From: Salinibacterium sp.
Lineage (GTDB): Bacteria; Actinomycetota; Actinomycetes; Actinomycetales; Microbacteriaceae
Reading direction: 5' to 3'
Length of the DNA: 64,000 nucleotides
Assembly: GCA_015234465.1 (NCBI GenBank)
Contig: JADGNA010000008.1
Location: 930,001 to 994,000, forward strand
Shown in pieces: positions 24,278 through 33,604 of this stretch. A program made the position numbers and the translations under genes. Each line of letters begins with the position of its first letter. Within the stretch, counting starts at the first letter, position 1. The notes beneath the pieces were generated by a model that saw nothing but the letters and a program-made list of their open reading frames with translations, was not told where the DNA came from and did not search any database.

Positions 24278-25552
24278 GTGGCACGTCGTCACGGCGCCGG
24301 GGCCGCGGTCTTCGCGGCCCTCGGCGTCTTCTACTGGACCGCCCACTCGATGATGCGACCGCTCGTCGGCACGTATGTGCTGAGTCTCGGTGGCACGGAG
24401 GTCGATGCGAGCATCGCGCTCGCATCCTTCTCCATCTTCCCCACCGTCCTGGCCGTGCTCATCGGCGGCTTCGTGGACAGCTGGGGCGGCAGGCCGCTGC
24501 TGATCGCGGGCGGCTCGCTCATGTTGACGGGCGGCGCCCTGATGGTCATCCCCGACCTGACCACCGTCGTCATCAGCCAGGTGCTCCTCGGCCTGGGAAC
24601 GCTCTGCGTGTGGGTGAGCCTGCAGGCATCCATCACCAGCGCGACCGGGGGCCTCTCGCGCGACGATCGAGCCCGACGCATCGCGACCTTCACCGTGTTC
24701 GTGTCGTTCGGCCAGATGGTGGGCCCGGCGGTTGGCGGCGCGCTGCAGAGTCTCGGCGGCTATGTCGTCGCCTACTCCGCCTACGCAACGCTCTCCCTCG
24801 CGCTCCTCATCGTGGCCATCGCCGCGGCGCCCCGCTCGACCGTGCAACGCCAAGGCCGTGGCATCCCGATCATCAGGCCGTACGCCGAGGCCGCCGCCCT
24901 CCTGAAGAACCGTCCAGTCGTCATCGCCGTGTTGCTGAGCTTCACGGCCCTCATGCTGCACGACATCCGCTCGGCATGGCAGCCGCTCCTGCTGCACGGT
25001 GCCGGGCTGGAGCAGTGGCAGATCGGGCTTGTCATCAGCGCGAGCGCGCTCGCCGGATTCGGGGCTCGCCCGTTCTTCGCCCCCTGGCTGCGGGTGCTCG
25101 GAGTGCCACTCTTCGCGGGCCTCGTGGTGGTCATCGGAGCGACGACGGCCATGCTCGCCACCGTCGCACCGGGGAACATGACCTTCCTCATCGCAATCGG
25201 CGTCGTCAACGGGCTCGCCGTCGGGTTCGCCCAGCCGCTCTCGCTGACGCTGCTCTCCGACGAGGTGCCGCCGACGCAACTGGGAATCGCGTCGGGCCTG
25301 CGTTCCGCTGGCAACCAGGCCGCGCTCCTCGCGAGCCCGGCAGCCTTCGGCGCGGTAGCGGCCCTCGCCAGCCTGAGCGTGGCCTTCCTTGTCGTCGGAG
25401 GCTCTGCCGCACTCGTCGGGGTCGTGAGCGCCACCCTCCTCCACTTCCACCGCCCCGCGTCGCCACCTGACGGCGCACTCGACCTTCCATCGTCCGGTGC
25501 CCTCGACGTGCTCGTCGAGGGGCAAGCATCCCTGCAGAAGGAGACACGATGA
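24278..25552 (+). CDS. MFS transporter
   Basis: 424 aa with about twelve hydrophobic segments in two halves. The loop after helix 2 reads GGFVDSWGGRPLL, the MFS signature position. GTG start 4 nt after the hydrolase stop, and its own stop overlaps the start of the next gene (ATGA), so it is firmly within the operon. It may export a product or import a related substrate; direction and substrate cannot be read from the sequence. Confidence 0.86.
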   Translation: MARRHGAGAAVFAALGVFYWTAHSMMRPLVGTYVLSLGGTEVDASIALASFSIFPTVLAVLIGGFVDSWGGRPLLIAGGSLMLTGGALMVIPDLTTVVISQVLLGLGTLCVWVSLQASITSATGGLSRDDRARRIATFTVFVSFGQMVGPAVGGALQSLGGYVVAYSAYATLSLALLIVAIAAAPRSTVQRQGRGIPIIRPYAEAAALLKNRPVVIAVLLSFTALMLHDIRSAWQPLLLHGAGLEQWQIGLVISASALAGFGARPFFAPWLRVLGVPLFAGLVVVIGATTAMLATVAPGNMTFLIAIGVVNGLAVGFAQPLSLTLLSDEVPPTQLGIASGLRSAGNQAALLASPAAFGAVAALASLSVAFLVVGGSAALVGVVSATLLHFHRPASPPDGALDLPSSGALDVLVEGQASLQKETR

Positions 25553-27249
25553 CCGTGGCCAAAGCGCGCATCGCGCACCTCAGCGGCCCGACCGCGACCA
25601 TCCAGAACACGCCGCCCCTCGTGACCTCGAACAAGGCGCGCTCGCAGCGCGGACTTCCGCTGCTGACCGACGCGGCGGGGGAGCGGTTGCGTTTCGATGC
25701 GCTCCGATCCCAGCGGCTGGCCCTGCCGGCAACCGTGTATGTCGAACAGTTCTCGGCGCACCCCTTGGAGGCGGATGCCGCTGAGCTCTACGGCCCGCCG
25801 GACGGGTGGGTCGGTGCCGACGGTGTGGTGCGCGATGAACCTTCGGCGGAGGGTGACACCCCCGTGTATGCGATCGAGCTCCGGCCCGAAGACGGCTTCT
25901 ACCCGCTGCCCTATATGGCCGTGCAGGCTGACGGCAGCGCTTGGGAGGAGGAGATGGCGGTGCCGCTCGGCCCGGCATCCGCGGCGCGGCAGGGCTTCTT
26001 TCCAGACGGTTCGTGGAGCTTCGAGGAGATCGACCGCCTCGGCATTGAGGAGGGCGGCACCGCGAGCGCGATCTCGTCGCGCGCCACCGTCGACTTCTAC
26101 CGGGTCGCTCCTCCGGCCGGCTACAGCAAGGGGCTTGCCGCAGCCAAGCGCACCGATGTGGGCGAGGGTGACATCCCGGCGGAGATTCGTGGCCGGCACT
26201 TCAACGCCTACAAGCCCGTGCACCTCTCCTCGGTGCCGGCACGTCCTGCGCTCGCCAAGATCACGAACGATGTGCAGGCGATCGCGTCATCCGGTGACTA
26301 CGACGGCCTCATCTGGACTCAGGGGAGCCCACAGGTGGAAGAGACCGCGTACTGGATGAGCCTGCTCATCGACACGACGCTCCCCATCTGTGGCAACTCG
26401 GCGCAGCGCCCGCAGGGCCTCATCAGCGCCGACGGGCCCAAGAACATCGTCGATTCGGTCTCCTTCATCGCGTCGGGTCGCTGGGCCGATGCTGATGGCC
26501 GCAATCGCTGCGGCGTGGTCGTGATCGAGGAGCAGCAGTACTTCGCGGCGCGGGAGGTCTACAAGTCCGACGCGCGGCCGGGCAACTACCGTGCCACTGG
26601 AGGCCACGGCGGCATCATCGGGCAGACAACCCACACCGGTGCCATCCACCTCACCTACCTCCCCGCCTACAAGCACACCTATCTCTCGGAGATGCGCACC
26701 ACAGTGCTGCCGAGCACCGTCAAGGCCGCAGCCCTGGTCGACGGCTCGCTGCGATTCGTCGAGGTTGAGGTCAAGGATGCCGAGGGTCGCATCACCGAGC
26801 ACGCCATCCCCTCCGTCTCGATCGTCAAGGAGGGCGGCTACTTCGACGAGGAGTGGGATGCCTCGGCTGACGACCTTCCGGTCTTGCAGGCGATCATCGA
26901 GCAGAAGCTGGCCCTCCGCCGGCTCGGAGGCATCGTCACCGAGGGGCTCGTGCCCTACGGACGGCTGCCATCCAAGGCATCCGCAGCGCTCCTGGAGCGA
27001 GCCGTCTTCAGCGGCATCCCCGTGGTCGGTGTCGGCCGCGGAGCCCCCGAGGGCTTCGCCGACCCCACTCCACTCGTGGTCGCCGGGTCGAACCTCACCG
27101 CGATCAAGGCGCGCCTGCTGCTCATGGCGGCACTCATGAAGCTCGGCTCGCTGCCCATCGCGAAGGATCCGACAGCCCCGACCGCGGAGGAGCGCGCGGC
27201 GACGATCTCGGCGGTCAGGGCCTACCAGGAGCTCTTCGACACGCACTGA
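25549..27249 (+). CDS. Asparaginase-like protein with long insertion and altered active-site motifs
   Basis: 566 aa, against about 330 for L-asparaginases. Residues 236-530 follow the asparaginase fold: YDGLIWTQGSPQVEETAYW (251-269) in place of the usual THGTDT-MEETAY motif, GNSAQRPQGLISADGPKN (282-299) like the GAMRP-SADGP region, SGIPVVGVGRGAP (488-500), and NLTAIKARLLLMAAL (515-529). In the first motif the catalytic Thr-Asp pair is replaced by Ser-Pro. A possible first catalytic Thr lies at GPTATIQ (13-19), separated from the rest by about 215 residues with no recognised domain. Last gene of the amidohydrolase operon. It could act on an unusual amide or be non-catalytic. Confidence 0.75.
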   Translation: MTVAKARIAHLSGPTATIQNTPPLVTSNKARSQRGLPLLTDAAGERLRFDALRSQRLALPATVYVEQFSAHPLEADAAELYGPPDGWVGADGVVRDEPSAEGDTPVYAIELRPEDGFYPLPYMAVQADGSAWEEEMAVPLGPASAARQGFFPDGSWSFEEIDRLGIEEGGTASAISSRATVDFYRVAPPAGYSKGLAAAKRTDVGEGDIPAEIRGRHFNAYKPVHLSSVPARPALAKITNDVQAIASSGDYDGLIWTQGSPQVEETAYWMSLLIDTTLPICGNSAQRPQGLISADGPKNIVDSVSFIASGRWADADGRNRCGVVVIEEQQYFAAREVYKSDARPGNYRATGGHGGIIGQTTHTGAIHLTYLPAYKHTYLSEMRTTVLPSTVKAAALVDGSLRFVEVEVKDAEGRITEHAIPSVSIVKEGGYFDEEWDASADDLPVLQAIIEQKLALRRLGGIVTEGLVPYGRLPSKASAALLERAVFSGIPVVGVGRGAPEGFADPTPLVVAGSNLTAIKARLLLMAALMKLGSLPIAKDPTAPTAEERAATISAVRAYQELFDTH

Positions 27250-27266
27250 CCCTCGCCCGCATCGCT

Positions 27267-27327
27267 GCTGAGTGTCGAGTTCTCGCGCCAAACCCAGTCC
27301 GGGTGGCGCAAGGACTCCACACTCAGC
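27267..27327. repeat. Palindromic element D1
   Basis: Arms of 24 nt: GCTGAGTGTCGAGTTCTCGC plus GCCA at 27267-27290, and the complement ending CACACTCAGC at 27327, with three mismatches. A member of the same family lies at 53100-53156. It separates the convergent asparaginase-like gene and the surface protein gene, so it may terminate both. Confidence 0.85.
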
Positions 27328-27354
27328 GAAGTGGAGCAGGCGCGAGCGCCGCCG

Positions 27355-30300
27355 TCAGCGCCGGAGCCGCGCGCGCCAGAGCATGAGCGCCGCCCCGCCC
27401 AGCAGGAGGAGTCCGCCGACCCACGCCATGAGCGCGCCGTCCGTCGACGGGCCGGTCACCGGCAATGCGCCGTCGGATGCCGTGCCGTCGTCGGTGCCAT
27501 CGGCGTCGTCGCCTGCCGGAGTCACCGGGCCCGCCGCCGTCACGCCATAGAGGCTGAAGGAGGTCGCCGTGAAGCGCACGCTGCCTCCGTCCACCGTGGC
27601 GGCGATCCGCTCGAGTGTGCCATCGGCGAGTTCGTGGATGACGCCGATCTCCTTCCAGGCGGCGAGCGACAGCGATGTGAACGTCACGGTGACGGGGTTC
27701 GTCGGGTGCCACGGATCACCCGTGAGCGTGTCGATGAACTCGAGGTCGTAGAGCGCGAGCGGCAGGCGATTGTCAGGCTTGAGCTTCGCGAGGATGTCGC
27801 GGACGACGTCGGGGGATCCGTCGGCGGTCCTCGGCGTCACGACCAGTCGGAGGTTCCAGTTGGCTGTGAGCTCGGCGCTCACTGCCTCAACGTTGTACTC
27901 GCTCCGGTTCACGACTCCCGCCTGGGACTGTGCCGTCTCGAGTGCCGTGACCACGGTGGATGGCAGGTGGCCGCGCTCGGCGAGCGTGAGGCGCGTGTAG
28001 GCGTTCGTGACATCGGCGACGTCGTCGGCATCCGCCCGCGTCGCGATCGGGTCGGGCAGGGCGAGGATGCGCGCCCACACCTCCCGCACGTCGGCCGTCG
28101 GCACGATCGCCATCGTGCCGGGCACGAACGTGAACGCGTAGTTGGGGTTCGACAGGTCGAGGGTGCCCTGGGTGATCGGGTAGGTGCCGACCTCGATGCC
28201 CGCGTGAGTGAGTGCGCCGATGAGCGCGTCCCCCGGGAGGATCGCCGGGGTCGCATCCCAGTCGAGTGACGGGTCGGGGGCGCCGACCTCCTTCACCTCG
28301 TCGTCGGCCGTGATCGTCACCGCGAGCGGATCGATCGCAAACGGTACGACGAGTGACCCGGTGTAGGCACCCTGGCCCGTGATGGTGACGCTGCCGCCGG
28401 TGGCGACCGTCGTATTCGTCCCGTAGCCCACGACGTAGTCGCCCGGGTGCAGAACCGTCGAGTCCGGCAGCGTCACTGATGCGACGCCGGGTCGGATGGG
28501 GGCGCCGTTGTATACGAAGGGGCCGGGGCCCGCGAGCTCGGCGGTCGCGGTGCTCAGGTCGATGGGGGTTGGCGTGATGCCGTCGTCCGGCACGACCGTC
28601 GTCGAGGCGGAGCTGCTGGCGGCATCGTATCGGCCATCGGCCGCCATGGTGGCGGTGACCGTCACTGGCCCGACGGCGTGCGCGGTGAGGACACCGCTCG
28701 CCGAAACGGTCGCGACGGAGGCATCCGATGTGGCGTAGGTGACGGCTCCCGTGCCGCTGCCGCCCGACACCCACAGTTGGGCCGTCTCACCGACCTCGAT
28801 CTCGATGGGCAGGCCGCCGAGGGCGATGGTCTGCTCCTGCAGTTCGACCGTGACGGTGACGGGAGCGGACTCGACGGGCTGGTTGACGGCATCCCCCGCG
28901 TACCGTGCGACGAGGGTGTGGGTGCCGACGCCGAGTCCGGTGAGGGTGAAGGTCGAGACGCCATTGCGGATGGTGTCGGATGCGACGGCGGTGCCGTCGA
29001 CGCGCAGCTCGATGCTGCTGCCGCTCGGCGGGAGGGCGGGCGAGCCGAGCGTGGCGGTCACGGTGACGTCCTCAGCCGCGGGGATGGGTCCGGTCGCGTT
29101 GGTTGCGAGGGTGAGCGTTGTCGCGACCTGGACGACCACGGGAGGCGATTGGAGCCATTCGGCGTACTCGCTCGCGCTGACGGCGACGCGGAGGTCGCGC
29201 GCCTGGTCAGCGGTGGTGACGACGTAGTGCGCGCCCGTCGCTCCGGGGATCGGGTCGGCGTCGCGGTACCACTGGTACGCGAGCGTGCCGAGTGGGGCGG
29301 GCGACGTGATGCCCGAGGCGTCCGCCGTGAGCGTCGCGCCGACGTATGGGTCGCCCGTGATGGCGACGGATCCGGTGATGCGGGGCATGACGCGGATGGT
29401 CGCCGTTGCGGTGGAGCGCTCCTCCGGGTAGGCGTAACTCGTCCCGCGGTTGCCCGCCGTGAACTCAGCCGTGATCGTGTGGGTTCCGCGCGCGAGGGTG
29501 GGCATGGGCGGGTCCAGCGTGTACACGGCGTAGCCCCAGCCGCTCGTCCAGAAGGCGTCGGCCGTCGAGTAGGTGCCGACGGTCACCCCGTCGACGGCGA
29601 CCCGGATGGTGCCCGACACGAGCGTTCCGGCCCTCGGGCCGGTCGCGACCTGGGGTTGGAACCGGATGACCGGAGAGCCGTTGATACCGATTGTCTCGGG
29701 TGCCGTCATGGTTACGGCGGTCGCCTCGGGGATGACGACGCGCACGGTGTTCTTCGCCGCGATGGGACCGCGGTAGTCGGCGAAAGATGCCGGTGCCGTG
29801 CCGACGTCCTTGACGTGCGTCACGCCGGGAAGTGACGAGGACACCCAACTCGCCCCGAAACTCCCGCCACCGCCGCCGCTGTTGCTGATGGCGCGCCACG
29901 ACCGGTCGGCGCCGCCGCCGCCGACGCCGTTCCACGGCCAGCCGCCGCCGCCGCCGCCGCCACCACCACCGGCGGAACCGTTTTCGGCGTCCGTGCCGTG
30001 TTTGAGCATGCCGTAGACGCGGAAGCTGCCGGCGCCGGCGCCGGGGTTGCTGCCCTTGCCGTTTTCGCCGTGCTCGAATGGGCCGACCGGTGATCCGCCG
30101 CTGCCACCTTCGCCGTGCCCAATGCCCTTGCCGCCGCTGCCGCCGGCGCCGCCGCCACCGCCTGCGACGGCCGCAAGCGCGCCGTTCACGAGCAGTGCGG
30201 CGGCGCCGCCCCCGCCGCCGCCGTCTTTGCCGTCGAGGCTGCCCTTGCCTCCGTTGCTGCCGGGACGGTAGCCGGAGCCTCCGGTTCTCCCGTTCCCCGA

Positions 30301-30639
30301 GAGTCCTGCGTGGAGTGTGAGGATGTCGCCGGCCGCCACATCGACGCGTACGACGATGTTCGCGCCGGGACCGCCAGCGCCCGCGCGTCCGGCATTGCCG
30401 CCGTCGCCGCCGCGAAGGCCCACATAGACAACGTCGACGCCCGCTGGGACGGTCCAGTCGGTGCCGCTCGGGTTCGTGAACACGACCTCACGCTGGTCAT
30501 CGGTGAAGCCGGCGGGGGCCGCGGATGCGGGCGTCGCCACGCCAAGGACGAGCCCCGTCGAGACGAGAGCGGTTGCGAGCGTCATTGCCGCGGCGCTGCT
30601 CAGGGCGCGCCGACGGCGGGAGGGGAGAAGTCGGGTCAT
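27355..30639 (-). CDS. Large LPXTG-anchored glycine-rich surface protein with Ig-like repeats
   Basis: 1094 aa. A Sec signal peptide is cleaved after TPASA (about residue 40). A head begins VVFTNPSGTDWTVPAGVDVV and is followed by a glycine-rich region (about 80-260) with runs of Gly. Ig-like bacterial repeats follow (about 380-620), a BIG_2-like domain (VTYATSDASVATVSASGVLT, about 640-700) and an MBG-type domain (ITADDEVKEVGAPDPSL, about 780-860). The C-terminus has sortase signal LPVTG (1059-1063), a hydrophobic helix and an Arg-rich tail. It should be linked to the cell wall and act as an adhesin or structural protein; partner unknown. Divergent paralogue at 30701. No sortase gene is in the window. 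Confidence 0.85.
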   Translation of the reverse strand: MTRLLPSRRRRALSSAAAMTLATALVSTGLVLGVATPASAAPAGFTDDQREVVFTNPSGTDWTVPAGVDVVYVGLRGGDGGNAGRAGAGGPGANIVVRVDVAAGDILTLHAGLSGNGRTGGSGYRPGSNGGKGSLDGKDGGGGGGAAALLVNGALAAVAGGGGGAGGSGGKGIGHGEGGSGGSPVGPFEHGENGKGSNPGAGAGSFRVYGMLKHGTDAENGSAGGGGGGGGGGWPWNGVGGGGADRSWRAISNSGGGGGSFGASWVSSSLPGVTHVKDVGTAPASFADYRGPIAAKNTVRVVIPEATAVTMTAPETIGINGSPVIRFQPQVATGPRAGTLVSGTIRVAVDGVTVGTYSTADAFWTSGWGYAVYTLDPPMPTLARGTHTITAEFTAGNRGTSYAYPEERSTATATIRVMPRITGSVAITGDPYVGATLTADASGITSPAPLGTLAYQWYRDADPIPGATGAHYVVTTADQARDLRVAVSASEYAEWLQSPPVVVQVATTLTLATNATGPIPAAEDVTVTATLGSPALPPSGSSIELRVDGTAVASDTIRNGVSTFTLTGLGVGTHTLVARYAGDAVNQPVESAPVTVTVELQEQTIALGGLPIEIEVGETAQLWVSGGSGTGAVTYATSDASVATVSASGVLTAHAVGPVTVTATMAADGRYDAASSSASTTVVPDDGITPTPIDLSTATAELAGPGPFVYNGAPIRPGVASVTLPDSTVLHPGDYVVGYGTNTTVATGGSVTITGQGAYTGSLVVPFAIDPLAVTITADDEVKEVGAPDPSLDWDATPAILPGDALIGALTHAGIEVGTYPITQGTLDLSNPNYAFTFVPGTMAIVPTADVREVWARILALPDPIATRADADDVADVTNAYTRLTLAERGHLPSTVVTALETAQSQAGVVNRSEYNVEAVSAELTANWNLRLVVTPRTADGSPDVVRDILAKLKPDNRLPLALYDLEFIDTLTGDPWHPTNPVTVTFTSLSLAAWKEIGVIHELADGTLERIAATVDGGSVRFTATSFSLYGVTAAGPVTPAGDDADGTDDGTASDGALPVTGPSTDGALMAWVGGLLLLGGAALMLWRARLRR

Positions 30640-30700
30640 CGGGGTGAGTCCTCGGAGTGGGGTGATGCGCGATATATAGCTTTAACTCTAATCTTGGACT

Positions 30701-33523
30701 GTGATCCAACTTCCTCGCCACTCCCGTGCCGCGCGCCGAGGCAGCCAGCCCCGCGCGGTGAAGCCTCGAACGCGACGCACGATCGCTCTCCTGACGGTGG
30801 CCACGCTCGCGCTCACCGGTATCGGCCTCCAGGCGCCAAGCCCTGCGCATGCGGCGCCCGCGCCCCAGCAGATCTTCGAGTTCGACAGCCCGAGCGGAAC
30901 CGACTGGATCGTTCCCGCCGGCGTCACTGAGGTTCTTGTCGGACTGCGCGGAGGGCGAGGCGGAATTGTCTCCAACGTCCTTGGCGGACGCGGCGCCGAC
31001 TTCGCGGTGTTCATCCCGGTCACGGAGGGCGACCGGCTGACCGTCTATGCGGGCAAGGATGCCCACGGCAGCGGCGACGAGCGCAAAGGTGGTGCCGGAT
31101 TCGTCAACGGAGGGGATGGCGGAAAAGGTAGCCTCGCCGGTGCCAACGGCGGCGGCGGAGGCGGTGCGGCGGCAGTCAGACTCAACGGCCGACTCATCGC
31201 GGTCGCCGGCGGCGGTGGTGGAGCAGGTGGATACACCGGCAATGCGGGGATGTCGATGACCCTCGCTGGCCTCCTGAGCATCTTGGGTGCCATCGGCGGC
31301 TACGCGGGCGAGGGCGACAAGAGTGGCAAGTTCACCTACGTGAAGGGCGGTGAGGCCGGGGGGAGCGTCGCGGGGTCCTCCGACGGGCGCACGATCACGA
31401 CGTATGCTCCCGGATCCGGCGAGGGCGCGCATCCGGGTGCCGTGGGCAAGAACGGCCTCGACGACTCAACCTTCCCCCGCTACATGAAGCACGGAGAGAG
31501 CTCCGGCTCGGCGGCCTCCAGCACAAACGGCGGTGGCGGAGGCGGTGGTGGCGGCGGCTGGCCGGCATCGGGCTCGGCTGGCGGTTCGGGGCGCAAGTTC
31601 CTCAGCTCCTCCGCTGGTTCTGGAGGCGGGGCCGGCGCAAGCTGGGTCATCGACTACATGGCCGGAGTCCGCATCGACAGGGATGCGCATCGTCCTGAAG
31701 ACATGCACGACTACTTCGGACCGCTCGCGAACAGCGGAACCGTTCGCATCATGATCCCCATGAAGAGCACCACCTCGGTCAGTGCACCGTCGCAGGTCGA
31801 GGCGGGCGACAACATCCCGCTCCGGGTTCGCACCGCCGACACCCGCACGCCCCACACGCCCCTCGACGGTTGGGTGGACGTGTATGTCGACAACAAGCGG
31901 GTCGTGTGGGGGGGCACCGGAGGTGACCACACGTTCACGATTCCGCCACTCGACCCAGGCACCTACCAGGTGCGCGCCGATTTCAAGCCGTACGTCCCGC
32001 AGCGTGACTACAAGGAGCGCTCGACGTACTCCTCCGCGAGCGCGACCGTGACGGTGGTCGCGCCCACCCCGCCCGCGCCGCCGGGGCCGAGCGAAGTGGA
32101 AACGACCACGACCCTCGACATCACCTCGACCCCGACGGTCTATGGCGACGTCCTCGCGGTCGGCGCGGCGGTCGAGTCCGGTGGTGCCGTCGACCTCACT
32201 GGTGAGCAGGTGACGATCGAGGTCAATGGCGCGGCCGTGGGAACGAGCCCCCTGAACTCTGCGGGCGGTGGCTCCTTCACCGCGACGGCACCCGTGACCT
32301 GGGCTCCGCGGGCGGGCACCCACGAGGTCGTCGCGCGCTTCGCTGGCGTGATCGACAGCGACCCGGGTACGACGGATGCGCTGCCCTCGGCAAGCGCGCC
32401 GGTCTCGTTCACGGTGGCCCAGGCTCCCACGACGACCACGATCACGAGTGCACCGTCGAGCATCCGCGCGTTCGGTCAGGTGGATGTCCTCGCCGAGGTC
32501 ACGGCGACGCCGGCCGGTGTCGACGGCCACGCCGTGCTGCTCGCTGACGGCTCGCCCCTCATGTATTCGCCGCTCGACGCCGACGGCGAGGTGCTGTTCG
32601 ATGACGTCGTCATCCCGTGGGGCACCGAGGAACTCACGGTCGCCTTCCTGGGCGATGCGAACGGCAACTTCGCCATGTCGACCTCGGCGACGCATCCGCT
32701 CACTGTGACCGCGGTGGACACGATCACGACGCTGAGCGTCTCCTCCGCGGATGTGCGAGCGGATGAGCCGCTCACGATGACAGCGACGGTCACCAACGCG
32801 ATGCTCGGCGTCGATGTCGACCCGCGCGGCATGATCGAGTTCGTCTTCGACGGCGAGGTCGTGCACAGTGTGCCGGCCGGCATGGACAGCGATCCGGATG
32901 CCGACGACGGTGAGGCGCACTTCCAGCTCGACGCAGACATGCTGCCGATCGGTGCTCATGGCGTCACGGCCCGCTTCGTCCCGGCGCCTGGCTTCGGGGC
33001 ATCCGCTTCGACGCCGGCAGCACTGGAGGTGCGCGGCATCACCACGGCGCTCACCGCGACTGCGCCGACGGCGGCGGGCACGACCGCGGATCCGGCAACC
33101 CTTGAGGTGCGGGCCGCCGTTGCGTCCGGCCTGACCAGCCGCGCCGCGCCGGGAGACCCGCTCGGAGGTCACGTCGAGGCCTACCTCGGTGGGAACCCCG
33201 TGGGTGACGCGTTCGAGATCGTCAACGGTGCGGGCACCGCCAGGCTCTCCGGCCTGCCCGTCGGCACCCACGAGGTCATGCTGCGCTTCGTGCCCGAGGC
33301 GCCGACCATGCTCGCGAGCACCGCCATCGTGACGGTCACCGTGACCGAGGCGGCCGACGGCCCCGGAGGCGGGGGTGCGGCCGACACCGAGAGCGCGCCC
33401 CTCCCGACGACCGGGACTGACCCGTCAGGCGTCCTGCTGCTCGCCCTCAGCCTTCTCCTGGGCTCGGGGGTGTTGTTCACGGCCGTGCGGCTCCGTCGCG
33501 CTGCAAGCAGTCGCAAGGCGTAG
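30701..33523 (+). CDS. LPXTG-anchored glycine-rich surface protein with Ig-like repeats
   Basis: 940 aa. A long basic n-region precedes a signal peptide cleaved after SPAHA (about residue 50). The head IFEFDSPSGTDWIVPAGVTE matches that of the divergent neighbour, then a Gly-rich region (about 130-300), then at least four Ig-like repeats (about 460-870; each with a VTATFxGDA/ARFAP-type ending), then sortase signal LPTTG (901-905), a hydrophobic segment and a basic tail. A wall-anchored surface protein. The GTG start has no ribosome site, but TAATCT ends 6 nt before it, suggesting a leaderless mRNA. A downstream GTG at 30758 would shorten the n-region and is an alternative. Confidence 0.85.
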   Translation: MIQLPRHSRAARRGSQPRAVKPRTRRTIALLTVATLALTGIGLQAPSPAHAAPAPQQIFEFDSPSGTDWIVPAGVTEVLVGLRGGRGGIVSNVLGGRGADFAVFIPVTEGDRLTVYAGKDAHGSGDERKGGAGFVNGGDGGKGSLAGANGGGGGGAAAVRLNGRLIAVAGGGGGAGGYTGNAGMSMTLAGLLSILGAIGGYAGEGDKSGKFTYVKGGEAGGSVAGSSDGRTITTYAPGSGEGAHPGAVGKNGLDDSTFPRYMKHGESSGSAASSTNGGGGGGGGGGWPASGSAGGSGRKFLSSSAGSGGGAGASWVIDYMAGVRIDRDAHRPEDMHDYFGPLANSGTVRIMIPMKSTTSVSAPSQVEAGDNIPLRVRTADTRTPHTPLDGWVDVYVDNKRVVWGGTGGDHTFTIPPLDPGTYQVRADFKPYVPQRDYKERSTYSSASATVTVVAPTPPAPPGPSEVETTTTLDITSTPTVYGDVLAVGAAVESGGAVDLTGEQVTIEVNGAAVGTSPLNSAGGGSFTATAPVTWAPRAGTHEVVARFAGVIDSDPGTTDALPSASAPVSFTVAQAPTTTTITSAPSSIRAFGQVDVLAEVTATPAGVDGHAVLLADGSPLMYSPLDADGEVLFDDVVIPWGTEELTVAFLGDANGNFAMSTSATHPLTVTAVDTITTLSVSSADVRADEPLTMTATVTNAMLGVDVDPRGMIEFVFDGEVVHSVPAGMDSDPDADDGEAHFQLDADMLPIGAHGVTARFVPAPGFGASASTPAALEVRGITTALTATAPTAAGTTADPATLEVRAAVASGLTSRAAPGDPLGGHVEAYLGGNPVGDAFEIVNGAGTARLSGLPVGTHEVMLRFVPEAPTMLASTAIVTVTVTEAADGPGGGGAADTESAPLPTTGTDPSGVLLLALSLLLGSGVLFTAVRLRRAASSRKA

Positions 33524-33530
33524 TCGAAGC

Positions 33531-33568
33531 GTGACCGGGGCGGGCCATTGCGTGTCGGCCCCGGTCAC
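33531..33568 (+). terminator. Hairpin after the surface protein gene
   Basis: GTGACCGGGGC (33531-33541) and GCCCCGGTCAC (33558-33568) are perfect 11-bp arms with a 16-nt loop, 8 nt after the stop. The regulator gene downstream starts 37 nt later. Confidence 0.75.
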
Positions 33569-33604
33569 GTATCGTGTGTACTTACGCGATCGAGGGAGGT
33601 CCAC

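Noticed and set aside
29850-30300. Possible CRISPR-like or minisatellite array in the GC-rich region of the surface protein gene
   Set aside because: The repeats are irregular GGC/GGT glycine codons, without constant unit or spacers.
31466-33271. 601-codon Arg/Gly/His-rich open frame opposite the second surface protein
   Set aside because: Composition reflects the repeats of the real gene on the other strand; no start signal or domain.
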